A DNA stretch of 64,000 nucleotides from an uncultured Dehalococcoidia bacterium (GCA_951812395.1 CATOSD010000001.1:1709108-1773107), one strand, 5' to 3'; positions 34,384 to 42,936 are shown, numbered from the stretch's first letter. Notes: generated from the letters alone by a model not told the origin. A program made the numbers and translations.

Positions 34384-34466
34384 TCCTCTCCCTTGATGGG
34401 AGAGAATTGAGGTGAGGGTGAAACAGTCCCTTCCCCCTCGCAGGGGGAAGGTTAGGATGGGGGTGA
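34384..34466 (+). repeat. Dispersed palindromic repeats, divergent copy and copy 3
   Basis: 34384-34421 is a related but diverged unit (CTCTCCCTTGATGGGAGAG plus GGTGAGGGTGAA). 34426-34466 is a standard copy with the CCTTCCCCC-TCG-CAGGGGGAAGG core. Together they fill the 111-base gap between paralogues 9 and 8. Confidence 0.8.
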
Positions 34467-34474
34467 AGTAGTCC

Positions 34475-35488
34475 CTAGCCCAGATCCAGCTTGTCGAACA
34501 GCCGCGGCGCCAGCACGTTTGTGATTCCCCTGCTCGCAAGCATCACCGTCCGCCCCGAGTGGTCCCACTCCGGCGCCACCTCGCACAGGTCGAAAGCCCG
34601 CAGAGTGTCGTATTCGTTTATGATGCTCATCGCCTGCAGGAACTCCTTGGCCTGTATCCCCTCGAACTCCGGCGCGCCCGTCCCCGGCGACTCCGAAGCG
34701 TCCACCACGTCGATGTCCACGCTCACGTACACCGCGTCTACCCCGTCCGACGCCGCCTCCATGGCCTCCCGGACGATCTCCTCGATGCCGCGCTGCAGTA
34801 TGTTCCGGGACGTCAGCATCCTCAGGTTGTGTTCCTTCTTGAGCTCGTACTGGTCCGTGTTCAGCCCGTAGCCGTTCAGCCCGACCCACACGATGTTCTT
34901 GAAGTCGATCGCCGGGTTTTCGCTGATCCGCCTCACCATCGTCCCGTGCGTATAGCGCCCGCCGATGCTGCCCGTCTCGTCGCGGAAGTCCGTGTGGCTG
35001 TCGAAATGGACGTAGCCCAGCCGCACGCCGTGCTGCCTCTCCACCATCCCCTTGGCAAAGCCGGTGAACGACGGGTACGAGACGTAGTGGTCGCCGCCCA
35101 GCACAATCGGAAAGCCGCCCCTCTTTACCACCTCCGACATCCCCTGGATCACGGAGTCGGTCGTCTTCATCAGGTCCGTGGGATAAATGTTGAAGTCGCC
35201 CAGGTCCGCCAGCTTCAGTTCGTCCTTCAGGCGCAGCGCCTCGCCCGTATCGACGTGAATTCGCGTATTGTCGATAGCGGTCTCGAACATCCCACGGCCG
35301 CCGAGCGAGGCCTCCCGGATCGCCCTCGGACCAAAGCGGGCGCCAACCCTGCCCTGCGGTATGCCGTTGTCGATGGGCACCCCCGCCACCACGGCCAGTC
35401 CCTCCGTAACATCCTCGACCTCGATGCCGGGCGACCTGAAGAACGACACCAGTCCTCCGTAGTAGGGCATCACTTCTCGTTCGTACAT
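34475..35488 (-). CDS. Arginase/agmatinase-family ureohydrolase, paralogue 9 (metal ligands intact), first gene of the array
   Basis: The 337-residue product has H134 (GGDH), DSHTD (D163, H165, D167), DIDVVDASESPGTG and the glutamate in CEVAPEWD. The N-terminal loop reads AGVPIDNGIPQGRVGARFGP. It resembles paralogues 5 and 6 in overall pattern (YYGGLVSFFRSP start) but keeps the catalytic motif they lost. ATG at 35488 follows GGAGG. It is the promoter-proximal gene of the ten-gene run 35488 to 25447. I see no convincing promoter or guanidine riboswitch upstream. Confidence 0.9.
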   Translation of the reverse strand: MYEREVMPYYGGLVSFFRSPGIEVEDVTEGLAVVAGVPIDNGIPQGRVGARFGPRAIREASLGGRGMFETAIDNTRIHVDTGEALRLKDELKLADLGDFNIYPTDLMKTTDSVIQGMSEVVKRGGFPIVLGGDHYVSYPSFTGFAKGMVERQHGVRLGYVHFDSHTDFRDETGSIGGRYTHGTMVRRISENPAIDFKNIVWVGLNGYGLNTDQYELKKEHNLRMLTSRNILQRGIEEIVREAMEAASDGVDAVYVSVDIDVVDASESPGTGAPEFEGIQAKEFLQAMSIINEYDTLRAFDLCEVAPEWDHSGRTVMLASRGITNVLAPRLFDKLDLG

Positions 35489-35689
35489 GAGAACCTCCTA
35501 ATTCGGCGTGACTCATCGCGGCCTGTTCAGGACGATTGTTCCGACGTTGCGCCAGGCAACAAATGTTGTATGACGGCGGGACTATTTCAGAGGCAACCCC
35601 TTCTTCCATGCCGCCCCGAAGCTCGGGAGGGCGCGATTGCCTTCCCAGACTGGCGGCGAACTTGCCGGCCGCCGGTCTCCTGACCGGCC

Positions 35690-36667
35690 TCAGAGCGCCC
35701 GGCGCGGCATCTCGTCCACTTGAACGGGGAAGTCGTCTATGAGGGCGCGGAAGGCGTCCGCGAGCGTGGAGCGCACTTCCATGTACTCCATCCCCAGTTC
35801 CGAGCGCGACTTCGAGCTGTCGATGATGGGCCGCGACGTGAAGCGCGGCGGCGAGTCAGGCAGGCCCGATCCTGGAAATGGCCGCCATCGGCGAGTCGTC
35901 GGTCTCGGCGGCCACCTGTGGAGGAGGATATCCAAGAGTCTCGGCCAGTATGCCAAAGTAGGCTTCCGATGTGAGCGTCTCAGCGCAAATCAGATAGCGT
36001 TCGCCTGGCTTTCCGCGTTCCATCGCCAGTAGCTGCCCCCGGGCCACGTCATCCACGTGTACTATCGGCGCCTTCAACTCCGGGTCTATCGGGTCCAGCT
36101 TACCTTCAGTATGAATCGCTTTACGGGAGGGTTCAGGTTGCGGTCGCCCGCCCCGTAGATGAGAGGAGGATTTATCGCGGTGACATACATGCCGGTCTCC
36201 GCGAACGACAGCGCCTCCAGTTCACCCAGGTACTTGCTGTGTCCGTATGGGTGAACGAACCCGTACCGGGGTTGTGCGTCTTCGGCAACAACCGTGCCCT
36301 TGGGGTGAATGCCGAACGCCGTGATGCTGCTGGTGTACACAGCCCTTGAGATGCCGGCCCGCCGACCCGCCTGGAAGACGGCCCGCGTCGCGGTGACGTT
36401 CGACCGGTAGTAGTCTTCCGGCCTCGCCCAGTCGTTGTCCACCAGGCTGGCCACGTGGTGAAGCTGCTCGCACCCTTCCATCGCGTCGGCGAGGAAGTCC
36501 ACGTCGTACAACTCGCCCCGGACGACCTTGATGTCGAGGGACTCCAGATGCTCCGTATCGCTGGTGTCCCTCGCGATTGCCGTGACCGCGTGACCCTGCT
36601 CCACCAGCATATCCGCCAGTCTCCGCCCCACGAATCCTGTGCCGCCCGTCACGAATACCCTGGCCAT
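35690..36667 (-). pseudogene. Decayed NAD-dependent epimerase/dihydroflavonol reductase-like gene
   Basis: From ATG 36667 the DNA encodes a clear extended-SDR N-terminus (ARVFVTGGTGFVGRRLADML, then the YGHSKYLGELEAL active-site segment) to about 36090, where the frame breaks. A second frame (36077-35856) continues with IVHVDDVARGQLLAMERGKP and TLGYPPPQV. A third (to 35690) gives RFTSRPIIDSSKSRSELG. At least two frameshifts and an apparent internal deletion of about 50 codons separate the pieces. It is a broken gene just upstream of the ureohydrolase operon. Confidence 0.8.
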
Positions 36668-36814
36668 GTCATCGCCTGGGCAGGTACGCGACAGTTCTCC
36701 TCTCAACCACAGCCACCCCCTAGAATTGCCCGAGCCTGAACAACCGCAAAGTATCACCTTGCCGCCACCCTGTCAACGCGCGAGTATGAGCAGACTGGGC
36801 CTTAGGTCTCCGGT

Positions 36815-36843
36815 TTCACTGCCCTTGGATAGACCGCTATAAT
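36815..36843 (+). promoter_or_regulatory. Promoter of the NTF2-like gene
   Basis: TTCACT (four of six) and TATAAT (six of six) are 17 bases apart, with the -10 ending 43 bases before the ATG at 36887. Confidence 0.65.
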
Positions 36844-36886
36844 TCCCTTTATGTTGGCCCTACCTGGACAAAGGATGGAATAGGCG

Positions 36887-37270
36887 ATGACGGAACAGGA
36901 CGTTCAGGATTGGCTGGATGAGTATGGCCGTGCCTGGGTGAATGGCGACCCGGACCACTTGGTGACTCTTTTTTCCGACACCGCCACTTATCGAGAAACG
37001 CCCTTCGACGTTCCGATGAGAGGACGACACGAGATACGCGAGTATTGGCAGAGCGGCGCAGCAGACGCACAGGAAAACGTTGAGTTTACTTCACAGGTCT
37101 GGGCGGTCAAGAATGACGTCGCGATTGCCGGCTGGCAGGCTCGTTTCACTCGAAGAGCATCCGGGGTGCAGGTCGATCTCGACGGAACATTTAGGCTTGT
37201 GTTTTCAATTGAACATGGAGCGCTTCGGTGCAAGATTCTCGAAGAGTGGTGGCATAGCAAAGAGTCCTGA
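36887..37270 (+). CDS. SnoaL-like / nuclear transport factor 2 family protein
   Basis: The 127-residue product has the usual pattern of this small cone-shaped fold: WLDEYGRAWVNGDPDHLVTL (first helix with GDP turn), SDTATYRETP, RGRHEIREYW, and a strand-rich second half ending ILEEWWHSKES. Members bind small hydrophobic ligands or act as isomerases, cyclases or polyketide-type enzymes; nothing here fixes the function. ATG at 36887 has AGGATGG upstream and a strong promoter. Confidence 0.75.
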   Translation: MTEQDVQDWLDEYGRAWVNGDPDHLVTLFSDTATYRETPFDVPMRGRHEIREYWQSGAADAQENVEFTSQVWAVKNDVAIAGWQARFTRRASGVQVDLDGTFRLVFSIEHGALRCKILEEWWHSKES

Positions 37271-37524
37271 GGCGGCCCGCGCCGCCAAGCTAACGGCCGA
37301 ACGGCGATCCGACGCCTCCCATTGTGGCGCCAGCTCCTACATGCGCAAAGAGCGTAGCCGAAGGTGCCTGCCCTTCGACGCCGGCTCAGCGGGGCATAGC
37401 CGCGTTGCAACAGAACCCAAGAGCCGTGGCTGAGAATCGACCAACGACCTCCTGATTGTCCATCGCATTAGTAGACACACAACGGGCGGGGCTGTAGCAT
37501 AGTGACAGCGAAAGGGGAGAGTCC

Positions 37525-37785
37525 GTGACGACCGAAAGCCGACTGGGTGTAGTCGAGGGGCGCACCGCCGAGCACGCCGCTGCTATCGCCGCGCTTCGGG
37601 ACGATATGCGGCAAGGGTTTGCCGACGTGCGAACCGAGATACGCGCCGTCAACGCGCGCATTGACGCGCTGGACTCCCAGGTTAACGCCCGCATTGACCG
37701 GCTCATACTGGCCTTGTGGGGAGTGGGAGCTGCCCTCGTGCTAGGTCAGGCCGGGGTAATCATCACCGTCGTTCTCCGCACGTAG
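37525..37785 (+). CDS. Small coiled-coil membrane protein
   Basis: The 86-residue product has a heptad-rich N-terminal part (MRQGFADVRTEIRAVNARID) and one C-terminal transmembrane helix (LILALWGVGAALVLGQAGVI). The GTG start at 37525 has AAGGGGAG seven bases upstream. The layout resembles small tail-anchored coiled-coil proteins found in many bacteria and phages. It appears monocistronic and its role is unknown. Confidence 0.65.
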   Translation: MTTESRLGVVEGRTAEHAAAIAALRDDMRQGFADVRTEIRAVNARIDALDSQVNARIDRLILALWGVGAALVLGQAGVIITVVLRT

Positions 37786-38265
37786 CGCCCGCGCTCTCGA
37801 CGCCCTGGCGTAGCTTGTTGACGGGGTTGAAGGCCCCTCCCTTATGGTCTTGCACTTCCCTGGGCCACCCCCATTGACACTCCCGTACATCCGTGCTATT
37901 CTCCTTCATATGAGGGCCGCCACCATTAACCGACTCGCCATTCACACCCGCCGAGGCCTCCCCTCGCCGGACGCCCTGGCGGCCCCGCGAGACACCCCAT
38001 CCCATTCCGACTCGAAGCCCCCGTCATTCACACCGTATCCCCTCGATTTCGTGACAATAGAACCACATCAACCGCCCCCGATGAAACACCCCTCAGCTAC
38101 GAAAAACACGGAATGGAACACTTTCAGCAAAGTCCGCGTTTGTAACGCCCGAGTCGTCGTGCTCGAACGCCCCGCCACCCACAGCGTTGACACCGTCCGC
38201 CTCCAGGCCATAACCTTCGCGCACACCGACCGGTATGAGGGAGCAGCAGAAACGGGGGATTCGCC
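37786..38265. other. Non-coding leader with a possible promoter before the class III aminotransferase
   Basis: No convincing gene is seen here. TTGACA (37874-37879) lies 17 bases before TATTCT (37897-37902) on the plus strand, a fair promoter about 365 bases upstream of the aminotransferase ATG. The plus-strand open frame after it (from about 37844) is rich in Pro/Thr/Ser and lacks a ribosome binding site, so I read it as leader RNA. Confidence 0.4.
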
Positions 38266-39606
38266 ATGATCGATGTGCCGCTGAAGGTAGACCTTTCAAA
38301 GTCCCTAGCCTACTTCGAGGAGGCGAGCCGCTATTCCCCCGGAGGCACGCCAGACGGCAAGAGCTGGGAGCAGGACCTCTTCTACGTCGAGCGCGCCAAG
38401 GGCAACCGGCTGTGGGACCTCGACGGTAACGAGTACATCGACTACAACGCCGGCGCCGGCCCCATCATCCTGGGCCACTCGCACGACGAGCTCGACCAGG
38501 CCGTGGTCGAGGCCATCTCCACGCGCGGCGTGCAGGTCGCCCAGCCCCACGTGCTCGAGGTCGAGCTGACCAGGAAGCTGCGCGAGATCATCCCCTGCGC
38601 GGACATGACTGCCCTCTGCAATGCCGGCACCGACACCCTCCAGTACGCCGTCCGTATGGCCCGCACCTACACCGGCCGCTGGAAGGTCGTGAAGTTCGAG
38701 GGCGGCTACCACGGATGGGCCGACGGTCTCGCCATCAGCAGCAAGCCCACCCTGGATGAAGCGGGGACTCTCTCGAACCCCAACACGGTCGCCGACACCT
38801 CCGGAGTGCTTCCGGCCATCCTCGACAATACCATTGTCCTACCCTACAACGACCTGGACGCCGCGAGCGAGCGCATAGAAAGGGAGAAGCGCGAAATCGC
38901 GTGCGTCATCGTCGAGCCTATCGTCCACGGCCACGGAATCCTGCCGAAGCCAGGCTTCCTACAGGGACTCCAAGAGCTATGCCAGTCGTGCGACGTGCCG
39001 CTCGTTCTCGACGAGATAATCACCGGATTCAGACACGACCTCGGCGGACTCCAGCGAAAGTGGGAGATCGAGGCCGACATGGCCGTCTACGGCAAGTCCA
39101 TGGCCAACGGCTACGTCATCTCCGCCGTCACCGGCCGCGAGGAGTTCTTATCCACCCTCTCCCCCGGCGGCCCCGCCTTCTTCTCAGGCACCTACAACGG
39201 CAACCCACTTTCGGCAGCCGCTACGCTGAAGACGATTGAGATCCTCGAACGCCCCGGCTTCTACGAGCGCCTCTACGCCATGGGCGACACGCTCAGGGCC
39301 GCCGTCAACGACGCCATCGACGAGCTTGGCCTGAACGCCACCTGCTACGGCTACGGCTCCGTGTGGGGGCTCTACTTCGAAAGGGAGGCTCCCGCCAACT
39401 ACCGCGACATTCTCCGCTACCAGGCCACCGGCGGGATGCGGAAGTTCGAGGCCTACGCCCGCCACATGCTCAACAACGGCATCTTCGTCCAGCCGGCGAG
39501 GGCGGCCCGCAACTACCTGTACGCCGCCCACACCGACGACGACGTCCAGCGCACTGTCGACGCCACCGTCGCCTTCCTCAGAGAGCACCAGTCGGCGCTC
39601 ACTTAG
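38266..39606 (+). CDS. Class III aminotransferase (glutamate-1-semialdehyde aminomutase-like)
   Basis: The 446-residue PLP enzyme looks like fold-type I class III: YSPGGTPDGKSWEQDLFYVE start, NAGTDTLQYAVRMAR near 120, PLP-phosphate GGYHGW near 146, VLDEIITGFR with the conserved Asp (D249), and Schiff-base lysine K277 in YGKSMANGY. It could be a glutamate-1-semialdehyde-type aminomutase or an omega-amino-acid transaminase. No haem genes adjoin, whereas ureohydrolases that release amines lie on both sides, so I favour transamination. ATG at 38266 has GGGGGA upstream. Confidence 0.85.
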   Translation: MIDVPLKVDLSKSLAYFEEASRYSPGGTPDGKSWEQDLFYVERAKGNRLWDLDGNEYIDYNAGAGPIILGHSHDELDQAVVEAISTRGVQVAQPHVLEVELTRKLREIIPCADMTALCNAGTDTLQYAVRMARTYTGRWKVVKFEGGYHGWADGLAISSKPTLDEAGTLSNPNTVADTSGVLPAILDNTIVLPYNDLDAASERIEREKREIACVIVEPIVHGHGILPKPGFLQGLQELCQSCDVPLVLDEIITGFRHDLGGLQRKWEIEADMAVYGKSMANGYVISAVTGREEFLSTLSPGGPAFFSGTYNGNPLSAAATLKTIEILERPGFYERLYAMGDTLRAAVNDAIDELGLNATCYGYGSVWGLYFEREAPANYRDILRYQATGGMRKFEAYARHMLNNGIFVQPARAARNYLYAAHTDDDVQRTVDATVAFLREHQSALT

Positions 39607-39620
39607 AGCCTATCCGACAA

Positions 39621-39705
39621 GTCCCTTCCCCCTCGCAGGGGGAAGCTCAGGATGGGGATGACAAGTCCCTTCCCACTCGCAGGGGGAAGGTCAGGATGGG
39701 GGTGA
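39621..39705 (+). repeat. Two tandem copies of the dispersed palindromic repeat
   Basis: 39621-39661 and 39665-39705 are both units of the CCCTTCCCCCTCGCAGGGGG type, the second with one arm changed (TTCCCACTCGC). They fill the convergent gap between the class III and class IV aminotransferase genes and might end transcription there. Confidence 0.85.
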
Positions 39706-39724
39706 CGTCCCGTAGCCGCCCGCC

Positions 39725-40639
39725 CTACCTCGTCGCCTGCAGCGCCTGGTCGACGATGTCCACACCAACCAGTTCGCTCCAAGCGGCCAGCAGCCGCTTG
39801 CTGACCGGGCCCGGCGCCTCATCCCCTATCCCCCTCCCGTCGATGGTAGCCACCGGCAGAAGTTGATAGATCGAGTTGGTCAAGAATGCCTCGTCGGCCG
39901 TGTAGGCGTCGTACGGCTGCAGGTCCTCCTCCACGACGGGAATTTCGAGCTGCTCCGCCAGATCGAACACCGTCATCCTGGATATGCCCTGCAGGATGCT
40001 CCGGTCGCTGGACGTGCGTATCGCCCCGCCGGAGACGATCATGAAGTTGCCTCCGACGTTCTCCGCGATGTTCCCGTCCTGGTCGAGGAGCACCGGGTAT
40101 GCGTTGGGGTCGATGTCGGCAGCCTGAAGCTGCGCCTGCACGAAGTTGGCCCGGCTGTAGTGCTTGGCCTTCGGGTCCAGCGAATTGGCCGAGTAGCTGC
40201 GAGCCGTCGGAAACACCACCGCGGCCCCGTCCTCGTAATAGCGGGCATGGCCGAAATCTATGGGAAGCGCCGTCACTATCACCGTCGGCGACATGTCTTC
40301 CATGGGCATGCCCTGGCTGTACGAGGGCGACCTCCCCCGCGTCACCACCTGCCTCACCGACCAGTCGCCGCCCGGCGGTCTCAAGCTCTCGTTCCGGCGC
40401 ACCACCTCCTCGGTAACCTCCGCCATCTCCTCCTGCGTCAGGCCGGGGTCGATGCGCGTGTACTGCAGCGAGCGGTAAAGCCGCTCCATGTGCGCCCTCA
40501 ACCGGAATATCTTCCCGTCGAACGTCCTCTCGACGTCGTATATCGAGTCCCCCATGAGGAAACCCCTGTCGAACGGGTCTATCTTCACCTCGCTGTAGGG
40601 CACCCACTCCCCGTTGAAGAACGCTGTAAATTCCTGCAT
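39725..40639 (-). CDS. Class IV aminotransferase (fold-type IV PLP), copy 1
   Basis: The 304-residue product belongs to the branched-chain/D-amino-acid/(R)-amine transaminase group: FFNGEWVPYSEVKIDPFDRG start, GDSIYDVERTF, RLRAHMERLYRSL, Schiff-base lysine in DPKAKHYSRANF (K159), and EDLQPYDAYTADEAFLTNS near the end. Start ATG at 40639 has AGGAGGAG upstream; the open frame begins earlier but without a site. It is the third gene of a set after paralogues 11 and 10, with 45 bases between, so it probably acts on the amine these release. Confidence 0.87.
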   Translation of the reverse strand: MQEFTAFFNGEWVPYSEVKIDPFDRGFLMGDSIYDVERTFDGKIFRLRAHMERLYRSLQYTRIDPGLTQEEMAEVTEEVVRRNESLRPPGGDWSVRQVVTRGRSPSYSQGMPMEDMSPTVIVTALPIDFGHARYYEDGAAVVFPTARSYSANSLDPKAKHYSRANFVQAQLQAADIDPNAYPVLLDQDGNIAENVGGNFMIVSGGAIRTSSDRSILQGISRMTVFDLAEQLEIPVVEEDLQPYDAYTADEAFLTNSIYQLLPVATIDGRGIGDEAPGPVSKRLLAAWSELVGVDIVDQALQATR

Positions 40640-40684
40640 CTTCTCCTCCTGTTCGCAATCCGGCTTCGTGTGCCTCATCGTTAA

Positions 40685-41686
40685 CTACGCATTCGGTCCT
40701 GCCTGCGGGTCGTCCCTGCTCTTGACGCCCGCCAGGAACGCCAGCATCAGCCCCAGGTACGTCCTGGCCACAATCTCCTTAACGTCATTGAATGTGTCGA
40801 CGCCAACCACGTCGAGGACCTGCACCTTGGGATTCCGGCCAATCAGGAATAGCGCATCCTCCAACTCGGTCACGGAAAGCCCGCCCGGTGCGGACGCCAA
40901 CGACGAGCCGCTCGCCGACATCTCCAGCGCGGTGGCGTCGACGCTGACGTAGATTGCGGCCACGTCCTCCCCGACAGTCGCTAAGGCTCTTTCGACCAAC
41001 GGACCCACGCCTTCACGCCGGGCCTGGCGCGCCGTGACCAGCGTGACTCCGCGGTCGGCGGCCCACCGCCGCTCCTCCGGGGAACTGAGGAACCCGTGGC
41101 TGCCGACGTGGAAAACGTTGCTTCCCGACACGCCGACTTCCGAGTCCAGTATGTCGCGGAGCGAGGTGGCGTCGCTGGGGCCACCCTCGGACACCGCGCG
41201 GCTGTCAACCTTGGAGTCGAATTGGATAACGCCTACGCTTTCCTCTCTGGCCCCAGCGAAGGCCCGTACTACGGGCGCCGTCAGCGTGCCATTGCCGCCA
41301 ACGACCAGCGTGACCATTTCCGGGGCCAGCGCGAATAGACCCGAAAACACCGCCTCAATTCGCCGGTGGTTCTCCATCACTTCAGTGACATGGAGCGCCA
41401 CGTCACCGACGTGCCGTACTTTCAGAGACTCGATGTCCACTTCGATGTCCGGGTTGTAGGTCGTGGAGTAAACCATCGCCTTGCGGATAGCGTTCGGCGT
41501 GGAGTCAGCCCCGGTGGGAAGTATGGATCCCTTCGCGATTGGAACGCCAACGATTCCGACGTCGATAGACTCTTCGAAGTCCCACTCGGTAACCCAGTTG
41601 CTGACGCGCCGCTCGTGCTCAGCCTCCCGCTGAGTAACCCGGACGATCTGAGGGGGATTGAGATACTCTATTGCTTGGCGTGCCAT
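40685..41686 (-). CDS. Arginase-family paralogue 10 (all metal sites lost)
   Basis: The 333-residue protein is the nearest relative of paralogue 7. GGDH is GGNG (130-133), DxHxD is DSKVD (157-161), DxD is DAT and the final glutamate is missing (VVGVD). N-terminal EYLNPPQIV and NWVTEWDFEESIDVGIVG are shared with paralogue 7. It follows the intact paralogue 11 by 16 bases and precedes a class IV aminotransferase. The conserved frame and pairing suggest a structural or regulatory subunit rather than a dying gene. Confidence 0.85.
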   Translation of the reverse strand: MARQAIEYLNPPQIVRVTQREAEHERRVSNWVTEWDFEESIDVGIVGVPIAKGSILPTGADSTPNAIRKAMVYSTTYNPDIEVDIESLKVRHVGDVALHVTEVMENHRRIEAVFSGLFALAPEMVTLVVGGNGTLTAPVVRAFAGAREESVGVIQFDSKVDSRAVSEGGPSDATSLRDILDSEVGVSGSNVFHVGSHGFLSSPEERRWAADRGVTLVTARQARREGVGPLVERALATVGEDVAAIYVSVDATALEMSASGSSLASAPGGLSVTELEDALFLIGRNPKVQVLDVVGVDTFNDVKEIVARTYLGLMLAFLAGVKSRDDPQAGPNA

Positions 41687-41702
41687 CTGACCTTCTCACC
41701 CA

Positions 41703-42680
41703 TTATCCGTGCTCGAGGCGGCGCTCTTTGAGCCCTACCAGGAATGCCGCCAACAGGCCGATTGCCATCCGGCTCGTGATGTTCCTAAGGTCCTTTAGCG
41801 GGTCCACTTCCACCAGGTCCAGAGCCTTGACCTTTGGGTGCTTACCTAGCATGTAGACGGCCTCGATGGCCTCCCGCGGCGCCATCCCGCCCGGCGCGGG
41901 AACGCCGGTGCCGGGCGCCGAGGCGTCTTCGATGGCGTCTATGTCGAAGGACACGTAAATCGCGTCCGTGTCTTCGCTCGCCTGGGCTATGGCCTCCTCC
42001 ATCACGGTGTCGACTCCTCGCCGCCAGACCTCCCGCGCCGGAATCTCCCGCACGCCCTTTCGCAGCGCGTACTCGTGCTGCGGAACGGCGGCCAGCGAAC
42101 CGTGAAGGCCGATCTGCACCGCGTTTCGACCCTCGATGTATCCGGCGTCTATGACCTGCCGGAACATCGTGCCGGCAGTCGGCCCGGAGAATGACGGATC
42201 GCCAAGGTCGTTGTGGGCGTCGAAGTCAATCAGGCCTGCCCGTTTGTAGTCATTGCCCTCTCTGAACGCCCTGATGGACGGCGCGGCGATTGCATGGTTG
42301 CCGCCGATGACGACGGGGATGAAGTCCGGGGACTCCTGGTAGAGCTCGGCCAGGCCCTCGCGGATGTTGGAGTGACACGTCAGCACCTCGGTGGGGTGCA
42401 TGCGTATGTCGCCGATGTCGCGTACTTTCAGGTCGCTGAAGTCCACCTCGAAGTCGTGGCTGCGTGAGGCGAACGCGAGAAACGCCTCCCGGATGGCGTT
42501 GGGGCCTTCGCCGGTGCCCTGGAAGTTGCGGTTGAAGTCGAACGGGACGCCGATTATGCCAACGTCTATCTCCTCCTTGAAGTCCCAGGGAGTCACCATC
42601 TCGGAAAGCATGTTCATCTCAGGGCTGATGATCATGCTTCGCGCGAGCTTGAGGCCAGGGGGTATAAGGTGATTTGCCAC
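41703..42680 (-). CDS. Arginase/agmatinase-family ureohydrolase, paralogue 11 (metal ligands intact)
   Basis: The 325-residue product has GGNH (H129 kept, Asp to Asn beside it), DAHND (D154, H156, D158), DIDAIED and a glutamate in VEVDP. The loop GPTAGTMFRQVIDAGYIEG matches paralogue 8. I place the start at the GTG at 42680, which has GGAG upstream and gives the IPPGLKLARS N-terminus comparable with paralogue 8. The longer open frame to 42905 runs through the promoter. It heads a three-gene unit with paralogue 10 and a class IV aminotransferase. Confidence 0.88.
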   Translation of the reverse strand: MANHLIPPGLKLARSMIISPEMNMLSEMVTPWDFKEEIDVGIIGVPFDFNRNFQGTGEGPNAIREAFLAFASRSHDFEVDFSDLKVRDIGDIRMHPTEVLTCHSNIREGLAELYQESPDFIPVVIGGNHAIAAPSIRAFREGNDYKRAGLIDFDAHNDLGDPSFSGPTAGTMFRQVIDAGYIEGRNAVQIGLHGSLAAVPQHEYALRKGVREIPAREVWRRGVDTVMEEAIAQASEDTDAIYVSFDIDAIEDASAPGTGVPAPGGMAPREAIEAVYMLGKHPKVKALDLVEVDPLKDLRNITSRMAIGLLAAFLVGLKERRLEHG

Positions 42681-42749
42681 TATCCAACTCCTTGGGCCGA
42701 TGGCCGGTTCGTGCCAAGCTCGGACGCGCCTCGACCAGGACGTGACCGG

Positions 42750-42779
42750 AACATAGCATTGTCCAAATAGGGCTGTCAA
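42750..42779 (-). promoter_or_regulatory. Promoter of the second ureohydrolase unit
   Basis: On the minus strand TTGACA (perfect) and TATGTT (four of six) are 18 bases apart, about 70 bases upstream of the GTG start of paralogue 11. Confidence 0.65.
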
Positions 42780-42936
42780 AGGTCGCCTGCCCAAGTCGGC
42801 CGGTCCTAAGTCTGCCACTGTCGTGATCTGAGAGGGTGCGGTTCCATGCAACTCGGCCTGCCAGACAATTGTATGGCCGACAACCGAGTGATACGCTCTC
42901 GACATCAGCGTACTTTAACGGCTGGAGGTCAATCTG

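Noticed and set aside
34452-35609. Long (385-codon) minus-strand open frame overlapping ureohydrolase paralogue 9
   Set aside because: It is a shifted frame of the paralogue 9 gene with Gly/Arg-rich low-complexity translation and no family marks; the true frame has all arginase motifs.
35489-35690. Possible guanidine riboswitch upstream of the ureohydrolase operon
   Set aside because: I looked for ACGR-type mini-ykkC hairpins and the guanidine-I and -III conserved blocks and did not see them; only a short CCCGA-GCT-TCGGG hairpin is present.
37844-38269. 141-codon plus-strand frame before the class III aminotransferase
   Set aside because: Pro/Thr/Ser-rich with no ribosome binding site; better read as untranslated leader.
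24403-39705. Palindromic repeats as a CRISPR array
   Set aside because: The units are scattered kilobases apart between genes, in both orientations, with no regular spacers or cas genes.
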